Assembly (NCBI GenBank): GCA_036847185.1
Contig: DAIUAM010000016.1
Coordinates: forward strand, 1 to 64,000
Origin: UBA4738 sp002413305
GTDB lineage: Bacteria > Actinomycetota > UBA4738
Length of the DNA: 64,000 nucleotides
Direction of reading: 5' to 3'
This document shows positions 55,552 through 64,000 of this stretch, piece after piece (within the stretch, counting starts at the first letter, position 1; each line of letters begins with the position of its first letter). The position numbers were made by a program, and so were the translations under genes. The notes beneath the pieces are model-generated. The model ran no database searches and was not told the DNA's origin. It was given only the letters and a program-made list of their open reading frames with translations.

Positions 55552-56328
55552 GTGGCGGAACCGGAGCGGCGGCCGATCATCGCGGCCAACTGGAAGATGC
55601 ACAAGACCCACCTGGAGGCCATCCAGGCCGTGCAGAAGCTGTCCTACCTCCTGGACAGGAAGGACGGCGAACAGGTCGAGGTGGTGATCTGCCCACCGTT
55701 CACTGCCCTGCGGAGCGTGCAGGTGCTGATCGAGAGCGACCGCCTCCCGTACGGGCTGGGCGCGCAGGACGTCCATTGGGAGGAGAAGGGCGCCTTCACC
55801 GGCGAGGTCTCGGCCGGGATGCTTTCGGCCTTGAGGTGCGAGTACGTGATCGTGGGGCACTCGGAGCGCCGGCAGCACTTCGGCGACACCGACCAGACGG
55901 TGGCGAAGAAGGTCCGGGCCGTGTACGGCGAGGGGATGACACCGATCCTGTGCGTGGGGGAGACCCTCGAGGAGCGGGACGCCGGCCGGACGGACGACAA
56001 GGTCACCGGGCAGGTCACCGCCGCCCTGAGCGGGCTGGACGCCGCGCAGGTGGCCGGGCTGGTCATCGCCTACGAGCCGATCTGGGCCATCGGGACCGGC
56101 CGGAACGCCGAACCGAACGACGCCGGAGCGGTGGTCTCCCTGATCCGTTCGACGGTGGGCGAGGCGTTCGGCCCCGACGCCGCCCAGGCCCTTCGGGTGC
56201 AGTACGGCGGCAGCGTGAAGCCGGGCAACATCCGGGACTTCATGGCGCACCCGCAGATCGACGGCGCGCTGGTGGGCGGGGCGAGCCTGGACCCGGAGGA
56301 GTTCGCCCTCATCGTGAGGTACCGATGA
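55552..56328 (+). CDS. tpiA: Triosephosphate isomerase
   Basis: A (beta/alpha)8-barrel glycolytic enzyme of 258 aa. AANWKMHKT (catalytic Lys), IVGHSERRQHF (catalytic His), AYEPIWAIGTG (catalytic Glu, loop 6) and QYGGSVKPGN are present. The GTG start lies 1 bp after the pgk stop region, tightly coupled. It ends 13 bp before apgM. Confidence 0.98.
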   Translation: MAEPERRPIIAANWKMHKTHLEAIQAVQKLSYLLDRKDGEQVEVVICPPFTALRSVQVLIESDRLPYGLGAQDVHWEEKGAFTGEVSAGMLSALRCEYVIVGHSERRQHFGDTDQTVAKKVRAVYGEGMTPILCVGETLEERDAGRTDDKVTGQVTAALSGLDAAQVAGLVIAYEPIWAIGTGRNAEPNDAGAVVSLIRSTVGEAFGPDAAQALRVQYGGSVKPGNIRDFMAHPQIDGALVGGASLDPEEFALIVRYR

Positions 56329-56341
56329 TGGGAGCGGCGCG

Positions 56342-57607
56342 GTGAAGCAGCTCCTGTACGTCTGCCTCGACGGGCTGGGCGACGACCCGATCCCCGAGTT
56401 CGGCGGCATGACCCCGCTGGAGGCGGCGAGGACGCCGAACCTCGACCGGCTGGCCTCCGACGGACGGGAGGGCCTCGTCTACACGGTGGGGCGGGACATC
56501 GCGCCCGAGTCCGACATCGCCGTGTTCGCCATCCTCGGGTACGACCCTCGACAGGACCATCCCGGGCGCGGCGTCCTGGAGGCGCTGGGCTGCGGCATGG
56601 CGTTCGAGGACGGCGACCTGGCCCACCGGGTGAACTTCGCCACCCAGGAGGCGGGGGAGATCGTGGACCGTCGGGTGGGGCGCGACCTCCCGAGCGAGGA
56701 CTCCCGGGGGCTGGCCGGGGAGGTGAACCGCGAGCTCACGCTCCCGGGGGCGACGTTCGAGCTGCGGGCGACCGTCGAGCACCGGGGGGCGCTGGTGATC
56801 CGGTCCCAGGCGGGGCACCTGTCGGCCAACGTGACGAACACCGACCCTGCATACGCGAAGGAGGGCTCGCTGGGGGTCGCCCTAGAGTCGTTCGAGAACC
56901 GGGTCGCCCAGTCGAAGCCCCTCGACGATTCCGACGCGGCTCACCGGGCCGCCGACCTGACGAACCTGTTCGTGGAGGATTCGGCTCGGATCCTGGAGGC
57001 GAGCGAGGTGAACGCCCGGCGGCGCGCCGAGGGCCGGCTGCCGGCCAACCTCATCCTGACCCGCGACGGAGGTGACCACGTCCCGCACCTCACCCCGATC
57101 CAGGAGCGGTTCGGCCCTTCGTGGGGGTGCTTCGTGGAGATGCCGGTCGAACGAGGGATCGCCCTGGTGCTGGGGATGTCCCCGGTCGACGCCCCCACGG
57201 GGACGGATCGCAGCGCGCAATACGCCGCGTGGGCCGAGCTCGCCGCGGAGGCACTGGGGGGCTACGACGCGCTGTACATCCACATCAAGGGCCCGGACGT
57301 GCCGGCCCACGACGGCCGGGCCGTGGACAAGCGGGACGTGATCGAGGACATCGATGTGTCGTTCTTCGGCGAGCTCCTGCCCCGGATCTCGTCCCGCAAG
57401 GTCCTCCTGGCGGTCACCGCGGACCATTCGACGTCCTGCGTCCGCAAGGCGCACACAGCCGAACCCGTCCCGCTCCTGGTGAGCGGACCCGGCGTGCTCC
57501 CCGACGGTGCGGGATCGTTCGGCGAACGGGCCGCCCGCGAGGGCTCGCTGGGCGTGCTGGCCGGCGTCGACGTGCTCCCGCAACTGGTCGAGTTGCTGCG
57601 TTCATAA
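56342..57607 (+). CDS. apgM: Cofactor-independent phosphoglycerate mutase, archaeal type
   Basis: Interconverts 3- and 2-phosphoglycerate, 421 aa. It belongs to the alkaline-phosphatase superfamily, ApgM branch. YVCLDGLGDDP (metal Asp), APESDIAVFAILGYDP (nucleophilic Ser), GPDVPAHDG and VTADHSTSC (metal Asp/His) are present. The location directly after tpiA completes a lower-glycolysis operon. Most cultured actinobacteria use the GpmA type, so this enzyme is a lineage clue. The GTG start follows GGGAGCGGC. Confidence 0.94.
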   Translation: MKQLLYVCLDGLGDDPIPEFGGMTPLEAARTPNLDRLASDGREGLVYTVGRDIAPESDIAVFAILGYDPRQDHPGRGVLEALGCGMAFEDGDLAHRVNFATQEAGEIVDRRVGRDLPSEDSRGLAGEVNRELTLPGATFELRATVEHRGALVIRSQAGHLSANVTNTDPAYAKEGSLGVALESFENRVAQSKPLDDSDAAHRAADLTNLFVEDSARILEASEVNARRRAEGRLPANLILTRDGGDHVPHLTPIQERFGPSWGCFVEMPVERGIALVLGMSPVDAPTGTDRSAQYAAWAELAAEALGGYDALYIHIKGPDVPAHDGRAVDKRDVIEDIDVSFFGELLPRISSRKVLLAVTADHSTSCVRKAHTAEPVPLLVSGPGVLPDGAGSFGERAAREGSLGVLAGVDVLPQLVELLRS

Positions 57608-57787
57608 GGCCGTCGGCAGTCAACGGGCCGAACGCACTGTGGACCGGTGTCCCGCGCCGCAATCCCCCCATCCGGGAATCCCCGTATATAGAGGTGACTT
57701 CCCATTTCCTTTGCGTGGGGAGCGGTATGCATATAGGCTTTCGCGGGCTGCCCGCGGGGGGCACCTGCGAGGAAGGGAGGGCAAAGT

Positions 57788-59572
57788 ATGAGGTTTCGTA
57801 CCTTGGCACGTGCGGTTGCCGTGATCGCTGTCTTGGGGGTCGTGGCTGCCGCTTGTTCCAGCAAGACGCCTAGCAAGGGGTCGTCGGCGTCACCGTCCAG
57901 TGGCGCAGCGTCGATCCCACAGGGTGGCAAGATCGTGTTGGGCGCCGAGCAGTATCCGGAGTGCCTCAACCCGGTCACCCAGTGCGCCTCGGCGTCGTGG
58001 CTGTACTGGTCGTCCACGATGTGGGTCATGCCCCGGGCCATGGTGTGGGGCCTGGACGGCAAGCCGGCGGCGTCGCCGTTGCTCGCCGAGACCCCGACCC
58101 TGGACAACGGGGACCTCACCAGCAACCCGTTCGTGGTGAAGTTCAAGATCAACCCCAAGGCCGTGTGGGCGGACGGTACGCCGATCACCTGCGCGGACTT
58201 CGACTTCACCCGCAACGCGATCATCAACTCCAAGGGCACCTACAGCACGCTCGGGTACATCCCGATCGGCTCCGTGGGGTCTCCCGACTACGTCCCTGGG
58301 ATCACCAGCATCGACTGCAGCACCCCGTCCGTCGCGGTCCAGGCCTACAGCGGCCCTTTCGCCGACTGGGCGGACAACTTCGGCGGTGGCACCGGCTTCC
58401 TGCTGGAGAAGGCCGCGTTCCCGAACGAGGCGAACAGCACGAAGGTCGACCTGAGCAAGGAGATGCAGAACCTCATCCCCTTCTCCGGCGGACCCTGGAA
58501 GATGACGGCCTGGAGCCAGCAGCAGACGGTGCTGGTGCCGAACGACAAGTACTGGGTCAAGCACGCCAACGGCAAGCCGACCTACTTCGACCAGGTCACG
58601 ATCGTCCCCCGGACGGACGCGACCACCGAGGTCAACGACCTGCTGTCGGGGGCCATCGACGGGATCTTCCCGCAGCCCGACGTGTCCCAGGCCCAGCAGT
58701 TCAAGTCCAACCCGAACGTGAAGTTCCGTGGGGACCCGGGCAACTACTACGAAGCCCTGTGGTTCAACGTGTCCAAGCCTCCGTTCGACGACAAGACGGT
58801 GCGCGAGGCGATGTACTGGGCGGTTGACCGCACGAAGGTCCTCCAGAACCTCATCACCCCGGTCGACCCCAGCCAGTCCCAGCCCCTGGGCTGTGGCATC
58901 TGGGCCTACCCGGGGACGTTCTACTGTGACAAGCAGCCGTTCGCACAGTTCCACTACGACGTCAACCAGGTCTCCCAGATCATGACGGCGGGTGGATACG
59001 CCAAGGACTCGAAGGGCTTCTGGGCCAAGGGTGGCAAGGAAGTCGCCTTCGAGTACGACACCACGACGAAGCCACGCCGCATCACCACCCAGGCCCTCCT
59101 GAAGGAAGGCCTGACCGCGGCCGGGTTCAACGTCACCACCAAGGCGCTCGACGCGACGCTGCTGTTCGAGACCAAGCTGCCTCACGGCGACTTCCAGCTC
59201 GCGGACTTCGCTGAAGGCGGCATCCCTGACCCGACGGTGACTGGGAACATGTCGTGCAGCTTCATCCCGACGGCCAAGAACGGGTATGCAGGGTCGAACG
59301 ACTTCCACTGGTGCAACAAGCAGGCCAGCACGCTGATGGGCCAGAGCGACGGAACCGTCGACCCCACGGCGCGCCGCGCCCTGCTTGACCAGGTCTACGC
59401 ACTGGAGGCGTCGGACTTCGCTCCCGGCATCCCGCTGTACGTCCTGCCGAACGTGACCGCGTGGCGGACCGACAAGCTCGCCGGCCCGGTCGGCATCTGG
59501 AACCCCACGGTCTACGGTGGGTGGTACAACGCGCAGGACTGGTACTGCGCGAAGGCTGGCGCTTGCGGCTAG
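57788..59572 (+). CDS. dppA: Peptide ABC transporter substrate-binding lipoprotein (family 5)
   Basis: Type II binding protein of 594 aa. The signal peptide ends in lipobox VAAAC, followed by a Ser/Pro linker. Family 5 features include VWADGTPITCADFDFTRN, WFNVSKPPFDDKTVREAM and a lower ligand-cavity region with PDPTVTGNMSC. ATG 57788 follows GGAAGGGAGG with 7-nt spacing. Upstream TATATA (57685-57690) may be a -10. It leads dppABCDF. The ligand (dipeptide, oligopeptide or nickel complex) is not resolved, so the symbol is by analogy. Confidence 0.9.
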   Translation: MRFRTLARAVAVIAVLGVVAAACSSKTPSKGSSASPSSGAASIPQGGKIVLGAEQYPECLNPVTQCASASWLYWSSTMWVMPRAMVWGLDGKPAASPLLAETPTLDNGDLTSNPFVVKFKINPKAVWADGTPITCADFDFTRNAIINSKGTYSTLGYIPIGSVGSPDYVPGITSIDCSTPSVAVQAYSGPFADWADNFGGGTGFLLEKAAFPNEANSTKVDLSKEMQNLIPFSGGPWKMTAWSQQQTVLVPNDKYWVKHANGKPTYFDQVTIVPRTDATTEVNDLLSGAIDGIFPQPDVSQAQQFKSNPNVKFRGDPGNYYEALWFNVSKPPFDDKTVREAMYWAVDRTKVLQNLITPVDPSQSQPLGCGIWAYPGTFYCDKQPFAQFHYDVNQVSQIMTAGGYAKDSKGFWAKGGKEVAFEYDTTTKPRRITTQALLKEGLTAAGFNVTTKALDATLLFETKLPHGDFQLADFAEGGIPDPTVTGNMSCSFIPTAKNGYAGSNDFHWCNKQASTLMGQSDGTVDPTARRALLDQVYALEASDFAPGIPLYVLPNVTAWRTDKLAGPVGIWNPTVYGGWYNAQDWYCAKAGACG

Positions 59573-59601
59573 TCCGCGATCGCCTAGCCAGCAGGTAGGG
59601 A

Positions 59602-59631
59602 TGGGGTCCGGCGGGAAACCGCCGGACCCCA
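59602..59631 (+). terminator. Stem-loop after dppA
   Basis: A perfect 13-bp stem (GGGGTCCGGCGG with its complement, plus an outer T-A pair) is closed by a GAAA tetraloop. No U-run follows, so partial termination or 3'-end protection of dppA mRNA is likely. TATACT at 59639-59644, just beyond it, may restart transcription. Confidence 0.7.
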
Positions 59632-59687
59632 CCTGATCTATACTGAGGCCCGTTCCATCGGGAGCTGGACGGAGAGGGAGAGGGCGT

Positions 59688-60665
59688 ATGTTCCGGTACG
59701 TCGTCCGACGATTGCTGTACGCGATCCCCGTGCTCGTCATCGCGAGCGTCCTGGTGTTCGTGGTCATCTACAACACGCAGCATCCGCTCCAGGCCCTCTA
59801 TCAGAATCCGCGAATCCGACCGGCCGACGTCAAGCGTCTGGCCCACCAGTTGGGCCTGGACAAGACGGGGTGGCAGCTCTACACCACCTGGTTGCTCCAC
59901 TTCCTCCGAGGGGAGTGGGGGAGTTCGCTGATCACCCAGCGGCGGGTGGCCCCGGACATCGTCCAGGCGCTGGCGAACTCGGTGGTGCTGGGGTTGGTGG
60001 GGACCGCCATCGCCCTGATCTTCGGTGTGGCGATCGGCGTGTACTCGGCCCTGCACCAGTACTCCACGTTCGACCACATCTCGACGACCGGCGCATTCGT
60101 CGCCCTGTCGATCCCGAACTTCTGGTTCGCCGTCCTGCTGCAGATCTTCTTCGGGTTATACCTGACCCGGTGGTTCCACCTGTCGCATCCGTTCCTGCCC
60201 GTGGCCGGCATCAACACCCCCGGGACCTTCGGGTTCCATCTCTGGGACCGGATCACGCATCTCATCTTGCCCTCGCTCGTGCTGGCCGTGCAGATCCTGG
60301 CGGTGTACAGCCGGTACATGCGGGCCAGCATGCTCGACGTGTTGCACAGCGACTACCTGCGGACGGCTCGGGCGAAGGGATTGCGCGAGCGCCGGGTGAT
60401 CTTCCGGCACGCCATGCGGAACGCCCTGGTTCCGGTGACCACCCAGCTGGCCATCGACATCGGGCTCATCGCCAGCGGGCTGATCATCACTGAGCAGGTC
60501 TTCCAGTATCCGGGGATGGGGTTTTACTTCATCCAGGCCATGCAGCGTGGGGACTACCCGGAGATCCTGCCGTGGCTGATGATCGTGGTGGCCGGTGTCA
60601 TCCTCTTCAACCTGATCGCGGACATCATGTACGCGGTCCTGGACCCAAGGATCCGATATGCCTGA
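59688..60665 (+). CDS. dppB: Peptide ABC transporter permease (DppB)
   Basis: Permease of 325 aa, with six membrane segments. The N-terminus MFRYVVRRLLYAIPVLV is typical of DppB, and the EAA coupling loop is RTARAKGLRERRVIFRHAMRNAL. FEQVFQYPGMG-type sequence (here ITEQVFQYPGMG) is also diagnostic. GGAGAGGGAGAGG precedes the ATG. Overlaps dppC by 8 bp. Confidence 0.95.
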   Translation: MFRYVVRRLLYAIPVLVIASVLVFVVIYNTQHPLQALYQNPRIRPADVKRLAHQLGLDKTGWQLYTTWLLHFLRGEWGSSLITQRRVAPDIVQALANSVVLGLVGTAIALIFGVAIGVYSALHQYSTFDHISTTGAFVALSIPNFWFAVLLQIFFGLYLTRWFHLSHPFLPVAGINTPGTFGFHLWDRITHLILPSLVLAVQILAVYSRYMRASMLDVLHSDYLRTARAKGLRERRVIFRHAMRNALVPVTTQLAIDIGLIASGLIITEQVFQYPGMGFYFIQAMQRGDYPEILPWLMIVVAGVILFNLIADIMYAVLDPRIRYA

Positions 60666-61632
60666 TCCGAAGGAAGGCACGACCACAACGTTCGCCGCCG
60701 GTGGTTCGGTCGGCGAGGCCGTGATCGGTGGAGCGATCCAGGTGGGTGCGGCCGACCGGGCGCTCAGCACCCGGGAACTGGCCTGGCGCCGGTTCAAGCG
60801 CCACCACCTGGCCATGGCCAGCTCGATCCTGCTCGTCCTGGTCGCGCTCGCGGCCGTCCTGGTCCCGCTGTTCTACAAGTTCAACTATCACCAGACGTTC
60901 ACGGCCGGAGCCCTCGTCGCGCCGTTCCCACACAGCGGACCGAGCCTGAAGCACCTGTTCGGGGTCGACGAGATCGGCCGGGACTATTTCATCCGGGTGA
61001 TCTACGGAGGTCGGATCTCGCTCATGGTCGGGTTCTCCGTGGCGATCTCTGCCGGCGTGATCGGCGCGCTGGTCGGTTCGCTTGCCGGGTACTACGGCGG
61101 CTGGATCGATAACTCGCTCATGCGGGTGACCGACCTGTTCCTGGCCATGCCGTTCCTGGTCATCTTGATCGTGGCCTCCACGGTGCTGCACGGCAGCGTG
61201 TTCGACATCGTGCTGATCCTCTCGCTGTTCTTCTGGATGCCGGACGCCCGCATCGTCCGAGGGCTGTTCCTCTCGCTGAAGGAGAAGGAGTTCGTCGAAG
61301 CCGCGAAGTCCTCAGGCGCCACGAACAAGCGGATCATCTTCAACCACATCCTCCCCAACACGCTGGGCCCGATCACGGTCAACGTGACCCTCGGCGTGGC
61401 GGCGGCGATCCTGACGGAGTCGGCGCTCTCCTTCCTGGGGTTCGGCGTCCAGCCGCCGGTTCCGACGTGGGGGAACCTGCTGAACGAAGCCCAGCCCATG
61501 ACCCAGGTCTCGCCGTACCTGACCTGGTTCCCGGGCCTGTTCATCCTGCTCACCGTCCTCTGCGTGAACTTCCTGGGGGACGGGCTCCGAGACGCTCTGG
61601 ACCCGCACCAGAAGATCGGGGTGGCGGTGTGA
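60658..61632 (+). CDS. dppC: Peptide ABC transporter permease (DppC)
   Basis: Second permease, 324 aa. HLFGVDEIGRDYFIRVIYGGR is represented by FGVDEIGRD, with the EAA loop EAAKSSGATNKRIIFNHILPN. The protein is closely related to the orphan permease at 40.36-41.32 kb. The ATG overlaps the end of dppB. A hairpin terminator follows. Confidence 0.95.
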   Translation: MPDPKEGTTTTFAAGGSVGEAVIGGAIQVGAADRALSTRELAWRRFKRHHLAMASSILLVLVALAAVLVPLFYKFNYHQTFTAGALVAPFPHSGPSLKHLFGVDEIGRDYFIRVIYGGRISLMVGFSVAISAGVIGALVGSLAGYYGGWIDNSLMRVTDLFLAMPFLVILIVASTVLHGSVFDIVLILSLFFWMPDARIVRGLFLSLKEKEFVEAAKSSGATNKRIIFNHILPNTLGPITVNVTLGVAAAILTESALSFLGFGVQPPVPTWGNLLNEAQPMTQVSPYLTWFPGLFILLTVLCVNFLGDGLRDALDPHQKIGVAV

Positions 61633-61645
61633 GGTTGCTCCGGAC

Positions 61646-61677
61646 GCCCCTCCCTTCGGGCTTCCGTTGGGAGGGGC
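61646..61677 (+). terminator. Stem-loop between dppC and dppD
   Basis: GCCCCTCCC and GGGAGGGGC form a perfect 9-bp stem around 14 nt. A TACAGT at 61686-61691 downstream could be a separate promoter for the ATPase genes. Confidence 0.55.
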
Positions 61678-61737
61678 GGCGGGAGTACAGTACGCGCACG
61701 TCCGGGACGAAGGCCGCATTCGGGGGAGAGATGTCCG

Positions 61738-62751
61738 TTGGCTGAGCCGCTGCTCGAGGTGAAGGACCTGAAGGTCCATTTCCCCACGGACGACGGCCTC
61801 GTGAAGGCCGTCGACGGCGTTTCGTTCACCCTCTCGCCTGGCGAGACGCTCGGAGTGGTGGGGGAGTCGGGCTCCGGCAAGAGCGTCACCTGGATGACCG
61901 TGATGGGCCTGGTGACGAAGAAGGAGGCCCGCATCTCGGGGCAGGTACTGTTCCGGGGCCAGGACCTCCTCCAGCTCCCCGAGGACGAGATGCGCCACAT
62001 CCGCGGGGAGAAGATCAGCATGATCTTCCAGGACCCACTGACCGCGCTGAACCCCGTCCACCGGGTGGGGAATCAGATCGCCGAGGTCTTTCAGGTCCAC
62101 CGCGGCACGTCGAAGAAGGAGGCGATCGAAGAGTCGGTCAACCTCCTTCAACTGGTGGGGATCCCGCAGCCGAAGCAGCGGGCCCGCCAGTACCCGCACG
62201 AGTTCTCCGGCGGGATGCGGCAGCGCGCCATGATCGCCATGGCCCTCGCGTTGAACCCGGACCTGCTGATCGCCGACGAGCCGACCACCGCGCTCGACGT
62301 CACGGTCCAGGCCCAGATCCTGGACCTCATCGACAAGCTGAAGGACGAATTCGACGCCGCCGTGGCCCTCATCACGCACGACCTCGGCGTCGTGGCCGAG
62401 CACTGCGACGACATCATGGTCATGTACGCAGGCCGGTGCGTCGAATACGGCGAGGCCCGCGACATCTACTACAGCGCCCACATGCCGTACACGTGGGGGC
62501 TCCTGAGCTCGATCGCCCGGATGGACCAGGACCGGAAGGAACGCCTGAAGCCGATCAGCGGCCAGCCCCCCTCCCTGATCAACGTACCGGAGGGGTGTCC
62601 GTTCAACCCGCGGTGCCCCTACGTCATGGACATCTGTCGCCGGGAGCGTCCCGAGCTCCTGCCGAGCAACGGTCACCACGCCTCGGCGTGCCACCTGCCG
62701 CTGTCCGAGAAGGAACGGATACTCAAGGAGGAGGTGTTGGTCCACTCGTGA
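61738..62751 (+). CDS. dppD: Peptide ABC transporter ATPase (DppD)
   Basis: ATPase of 337 aa. Walker A is GESGSGKS, signature FSGGMRQRAMIAMAL, Walker B LLIADEPTTALDV and H-loop ITHDLGV. The C-terminal oligopeptide/Fe-S-like Cys region reads CPFNPRCPYVMDICRRERPEL. TTG 61738 is chosen with GGGGGAG upstream; the ATG seven bases earlier is in a frame that stops at once. Overlaps dppF by 4 bp (GTGA). Confidence 0.95.
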   Translation: MAEPLLEVKDLKVHFPTDDGLVKAVDGVSFTLSPGETLGVVGESGSGKSVTWMTVMGLVTKKEARISGQVLFRGQDLLQLPEDEMRHIRGEKISMIFQDPLTALNPVHRVGNQIAEVFQVHRGTSKKEAIEESVNLLQLVGIPQPKQRARQYPHEFSGGMRQRAMIAMALALNPDLLIADEPTTALDVTVQAQILDLIDKLKDEFDAAVALITHDLGVVAEHCDDIMVMYAGRCVEYGEARDIYYSAHMPYTWGLLSSIARMDQDRKERLKPISGQPPSLINVPEGCPFNPRCPYVMDICRRERPELLPSNGHHASACHLPLSEKERILKEEVLVHS

Positions 62752-63881
62752 GCGTTCAGGTGACCGAACGGACCCCGTCCGAGGCGCAGACCGACCGCAC
62801 GCCGCTTGTTCGGCTGGAGGGCGTGAAGAAGCACTTCCCGCTGACCCGAGGGATCGTGTTCCAGAAGAAGATCGGCGCCGTCCACGCGGTGGACGGAGTG
62901 GACCTGGAGGTCTACCAGGGGGAAACCGTCGGCTTGGTGGGAGAGACCGGCTGCGGCAAGTCCACCCTGGCTCGCGTGATCATGCGCCTGCAGGACTCCA
63001 CCGAGGGCAAGATCTTCTTCGAGGGCCGGGACATCACACGGCTGAAGGGGCGGGCGCTGCGCGAGGTCCGTCGCGACATGCAGATGATCTTTCAGGACCC
63101 ATACGCCTCGCTGAACCCCCGGAAGACGGTCGGGACGATCATCGGCGAGCCGTTCCGTCTCCACGGGACGGTGCCTCGGAACCGGATCAAGCAAGAGGTC
63201 AAGGAGCTGATGGCGCTGGTCGGGCTCAACCCGGAGCACTACAACCGGTACCCCCACGCGTTCTCCGGCGGGCAGCGGCAGCGGATCGGGTTCGCCCGAG
63301 CCCTGGCCCTTCGACCCAAGCTGATCGTGGCCGACGAACCGGTCTCCGCCCTCGACGTGTCCATCCAGGCGCAGATCCTCAACCTCCTCGAGGACCTGCA
63401 GGACGAATTCAACCTGACCTACCTGTTCATCGCGCATGACCTGTCCGTCGTGAAGCACGTGTCGGACCGGGTGGCCGTGATGTACCTGGGGAAGATCGTG
63501 GAGCTGGCCCCGGGGGACGAGCTCTACAAGAACCCCAAGCACCCCTACACCGGGGCGCTGCTGTCCGCCGTGCCGATCGCCGACCCGGACATCGCCGCCC
63601 AGAAGAAGCGGATCATCCTCGAAGGCGACGTGCCCTCGCCGATCAACCCTCCGTCCGGCTGCCGGTTCCACCCCCGGTGCCCCCGGGCCCAGTTCCCCAA
63701 GTGCAAGGAGGACGTACCGGAGCTGAGGCCGTTCCACGAGGGGCAGATCGCTGCCTGCCATTTCCCCCTGGAGGACCGGGCCGTGCTGGACCTGGACGAC
63801 ACGCCCGCCCCGGAGGACGCGGCGCACGAGACTGCTGCGCCGGAGAACGCCGGACCCTCGGACGCCGCAACGGGCGCCTGA
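62748..63881 (+). CDS. dppF: Peptide ABC transporter ATPase (DppF)
   Basis: ATPase of 377 aa. Walker A is GETGCGKST, signature FSGGQRQRIGFARAL, Walker B LIVADEPVSALDV and H-loop IAHDLSV. The C-terminal Cys region CRFHPRCPRAQFPKC follows. A final acidic, Ala/Pro/Glu-rich tail (about 30 residues) is outside the conserved family length. The GTG is coupled to dppD. Confidence 0.96.
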   Translation: MSVQVTERTPSEAQTDRTPLVRLEGVKKHFPLTRGIVFQKKIGAVHAVDGVDLEVYQGETVGLVGETGCGKSTLARVIMRLQDSTEGKIFFEGRDITRLKGRALREVRRDMQMIFQDPYASLNPRKTVGTIIGEPFRLHGTVPRNRIKQEVKELMALVGLNPEHYNRYPHAFSGGQRQRIGFARALALRPKLIVADEPVSALDVSIQAQILNLLEDLQDEFNLTYLFIAHDLSVVKHVSDRVAVMYLGKIVELAPGDELYKNPKHPYTGALLSAVPIADPDIAAQKKRIILEGDVPSPINPPSGCRFHPRCPRAQFPKCKEDVPELRPFHEGQIAACHFPLEDRAVLDLDDTPAPEDAAHETAAPENAGPSDAATGA

Positions 63882-63919
63882 GGACTTCTGACCGCGCAGG
63901 CGTCGAGAGTTCGAGCCGG

Positions 63920-63925
63920 TAGAAT
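63920..63925 (+). promoter_or_regulatory. -10 hexamer TAGAAT before secG
   Basis: TAGAAT ends 6 nt before ATG 63932, the same leaderless arrangement seen before uvrA. Confidence 0.55.
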
Positions 63926-63931
63926 GTGCCC

Positions 63932-64000
63932 ATGCTGATCGCGTTCCTGATCGTCGTCCAGCTCCTGGCGGCTTCGTTCCTCATCGTGTTCATCCTGCTG
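63932..64000 (+). CDS. secG: Preprotein translocase subunit SecG, N-terminal part
   Basis: Only 23 codons are inside the window. They encode one hydrophobic helix beginning MLIAFLIVVQLLAA, typical of the first membrane segment of SecG. secG usually follows tpiA in actinobacteria; here apgM and dppABCDF intervene. The identification rests on this short helix and the neighbourhood. Confidence 0.6.
   Translation, partial: MLIAFLIVVQLLAASFLIVFILL

Noticed and set aside
57890..59767. 625-codon minus-strand frame opposite dppA
   Set aside because: Antisense shadow of a well-supported binding-protein gene; no ribosome-binding site or family motif.

Overview
This 64 kb window is a very GC-rich chromosomal segment with dense coding, frequent 1-4 bp gene overlaps and many GTG/TTG starts. 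It fits Actinomycetota. The strongest markers are a Bpa/PafE-type bacterial proteasome activator (24.1-24.6 kb), a trp cluster carrying the small actinobacterial Trp-associated membrane protein, a DnaE1-type polymerase with an intact PHP proofreading site, and the uvrC-rapZ-gap-pgk-tpi neighbourhood. The gene order departs from well-studied actinobacteria: yvcK and whiA are missing between rapZ and gap, an archaeal-type apgM follows tpiA, and secG is pushed away from tpiA by a peptide-transport operon. A deep-branching or uncultured actinobacterium is the best guess (inference).

Layout. 0-8.2 kb: dnaE, then hisA (possibly a dual HisA/TrpF enzyme), the Trp membrane protein, and trpC-trpB-trpA. 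8.2-10.1 kb, minus strand: an anti-anti-sigma (STAS) protein, an RsbW-like kinase and a membrane-anchored alpha/beta hydrolase. 10.3-15.7 kb: a complete branched-chain amino-acid ABC transporter. 15.7-16.7 kb: a flavin amine oxidase. 16.7-21.2 kb is accessory DNA: a secreted two-repeat protein, a complete IS1595-family element carrying a passenger membrane-protein gene and an antisense micro-ORF, a frameshifted integrase and a tRNA-Leu. 21.4-24.1 kb: a polar amino-acid ABC transporter. 24.1-26.4 kb, minus strand: bpa, a candidate non-coding RNA, a thioesterase and a ZIP transporter. 26.5-32.5 kb: polA, rpsA, coaE, a HAD hydrolase and a DUF2203-like protein. 32.6-34.3 kb: an ABC-2 exporter. 34.4-37.0 kb: a second polar amino-acid transporter. 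37-43.5 kb: uvrB, an amidohydrolase, an orphan DppC-type permease, an ABATE/CGNR regulator and a class-V aminotransferase with a small partner. 43.6-50.2 kb: uvrA, a cupredoxin lipoprotein, an Rrf2 regulator and a three-domain copper nitrite reductase. 50.3-57.6 kb: uvrC, rapZ and glycolysis (gap, pgk, tpiA, apgM). 57.8-63.9 kb: a dppABCDF operon. 63.9 kb: the start of secG.

How it works together. All three UvrABC genes, polA and dnaE lie in this window. Four solute-binding-protein systems suggest an organism that feeds on amino acids and peptides. The nirK group suggests nitrite reduction under control of an NO- or redox-sensing Rrf2 protein. Many genes share one 5' design: a -10 hexamer of the TANNNT type 6-10 nt before the start codon with no ribosome-binding site. 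This points to widespread leaderless transcription and helps decide several starts.
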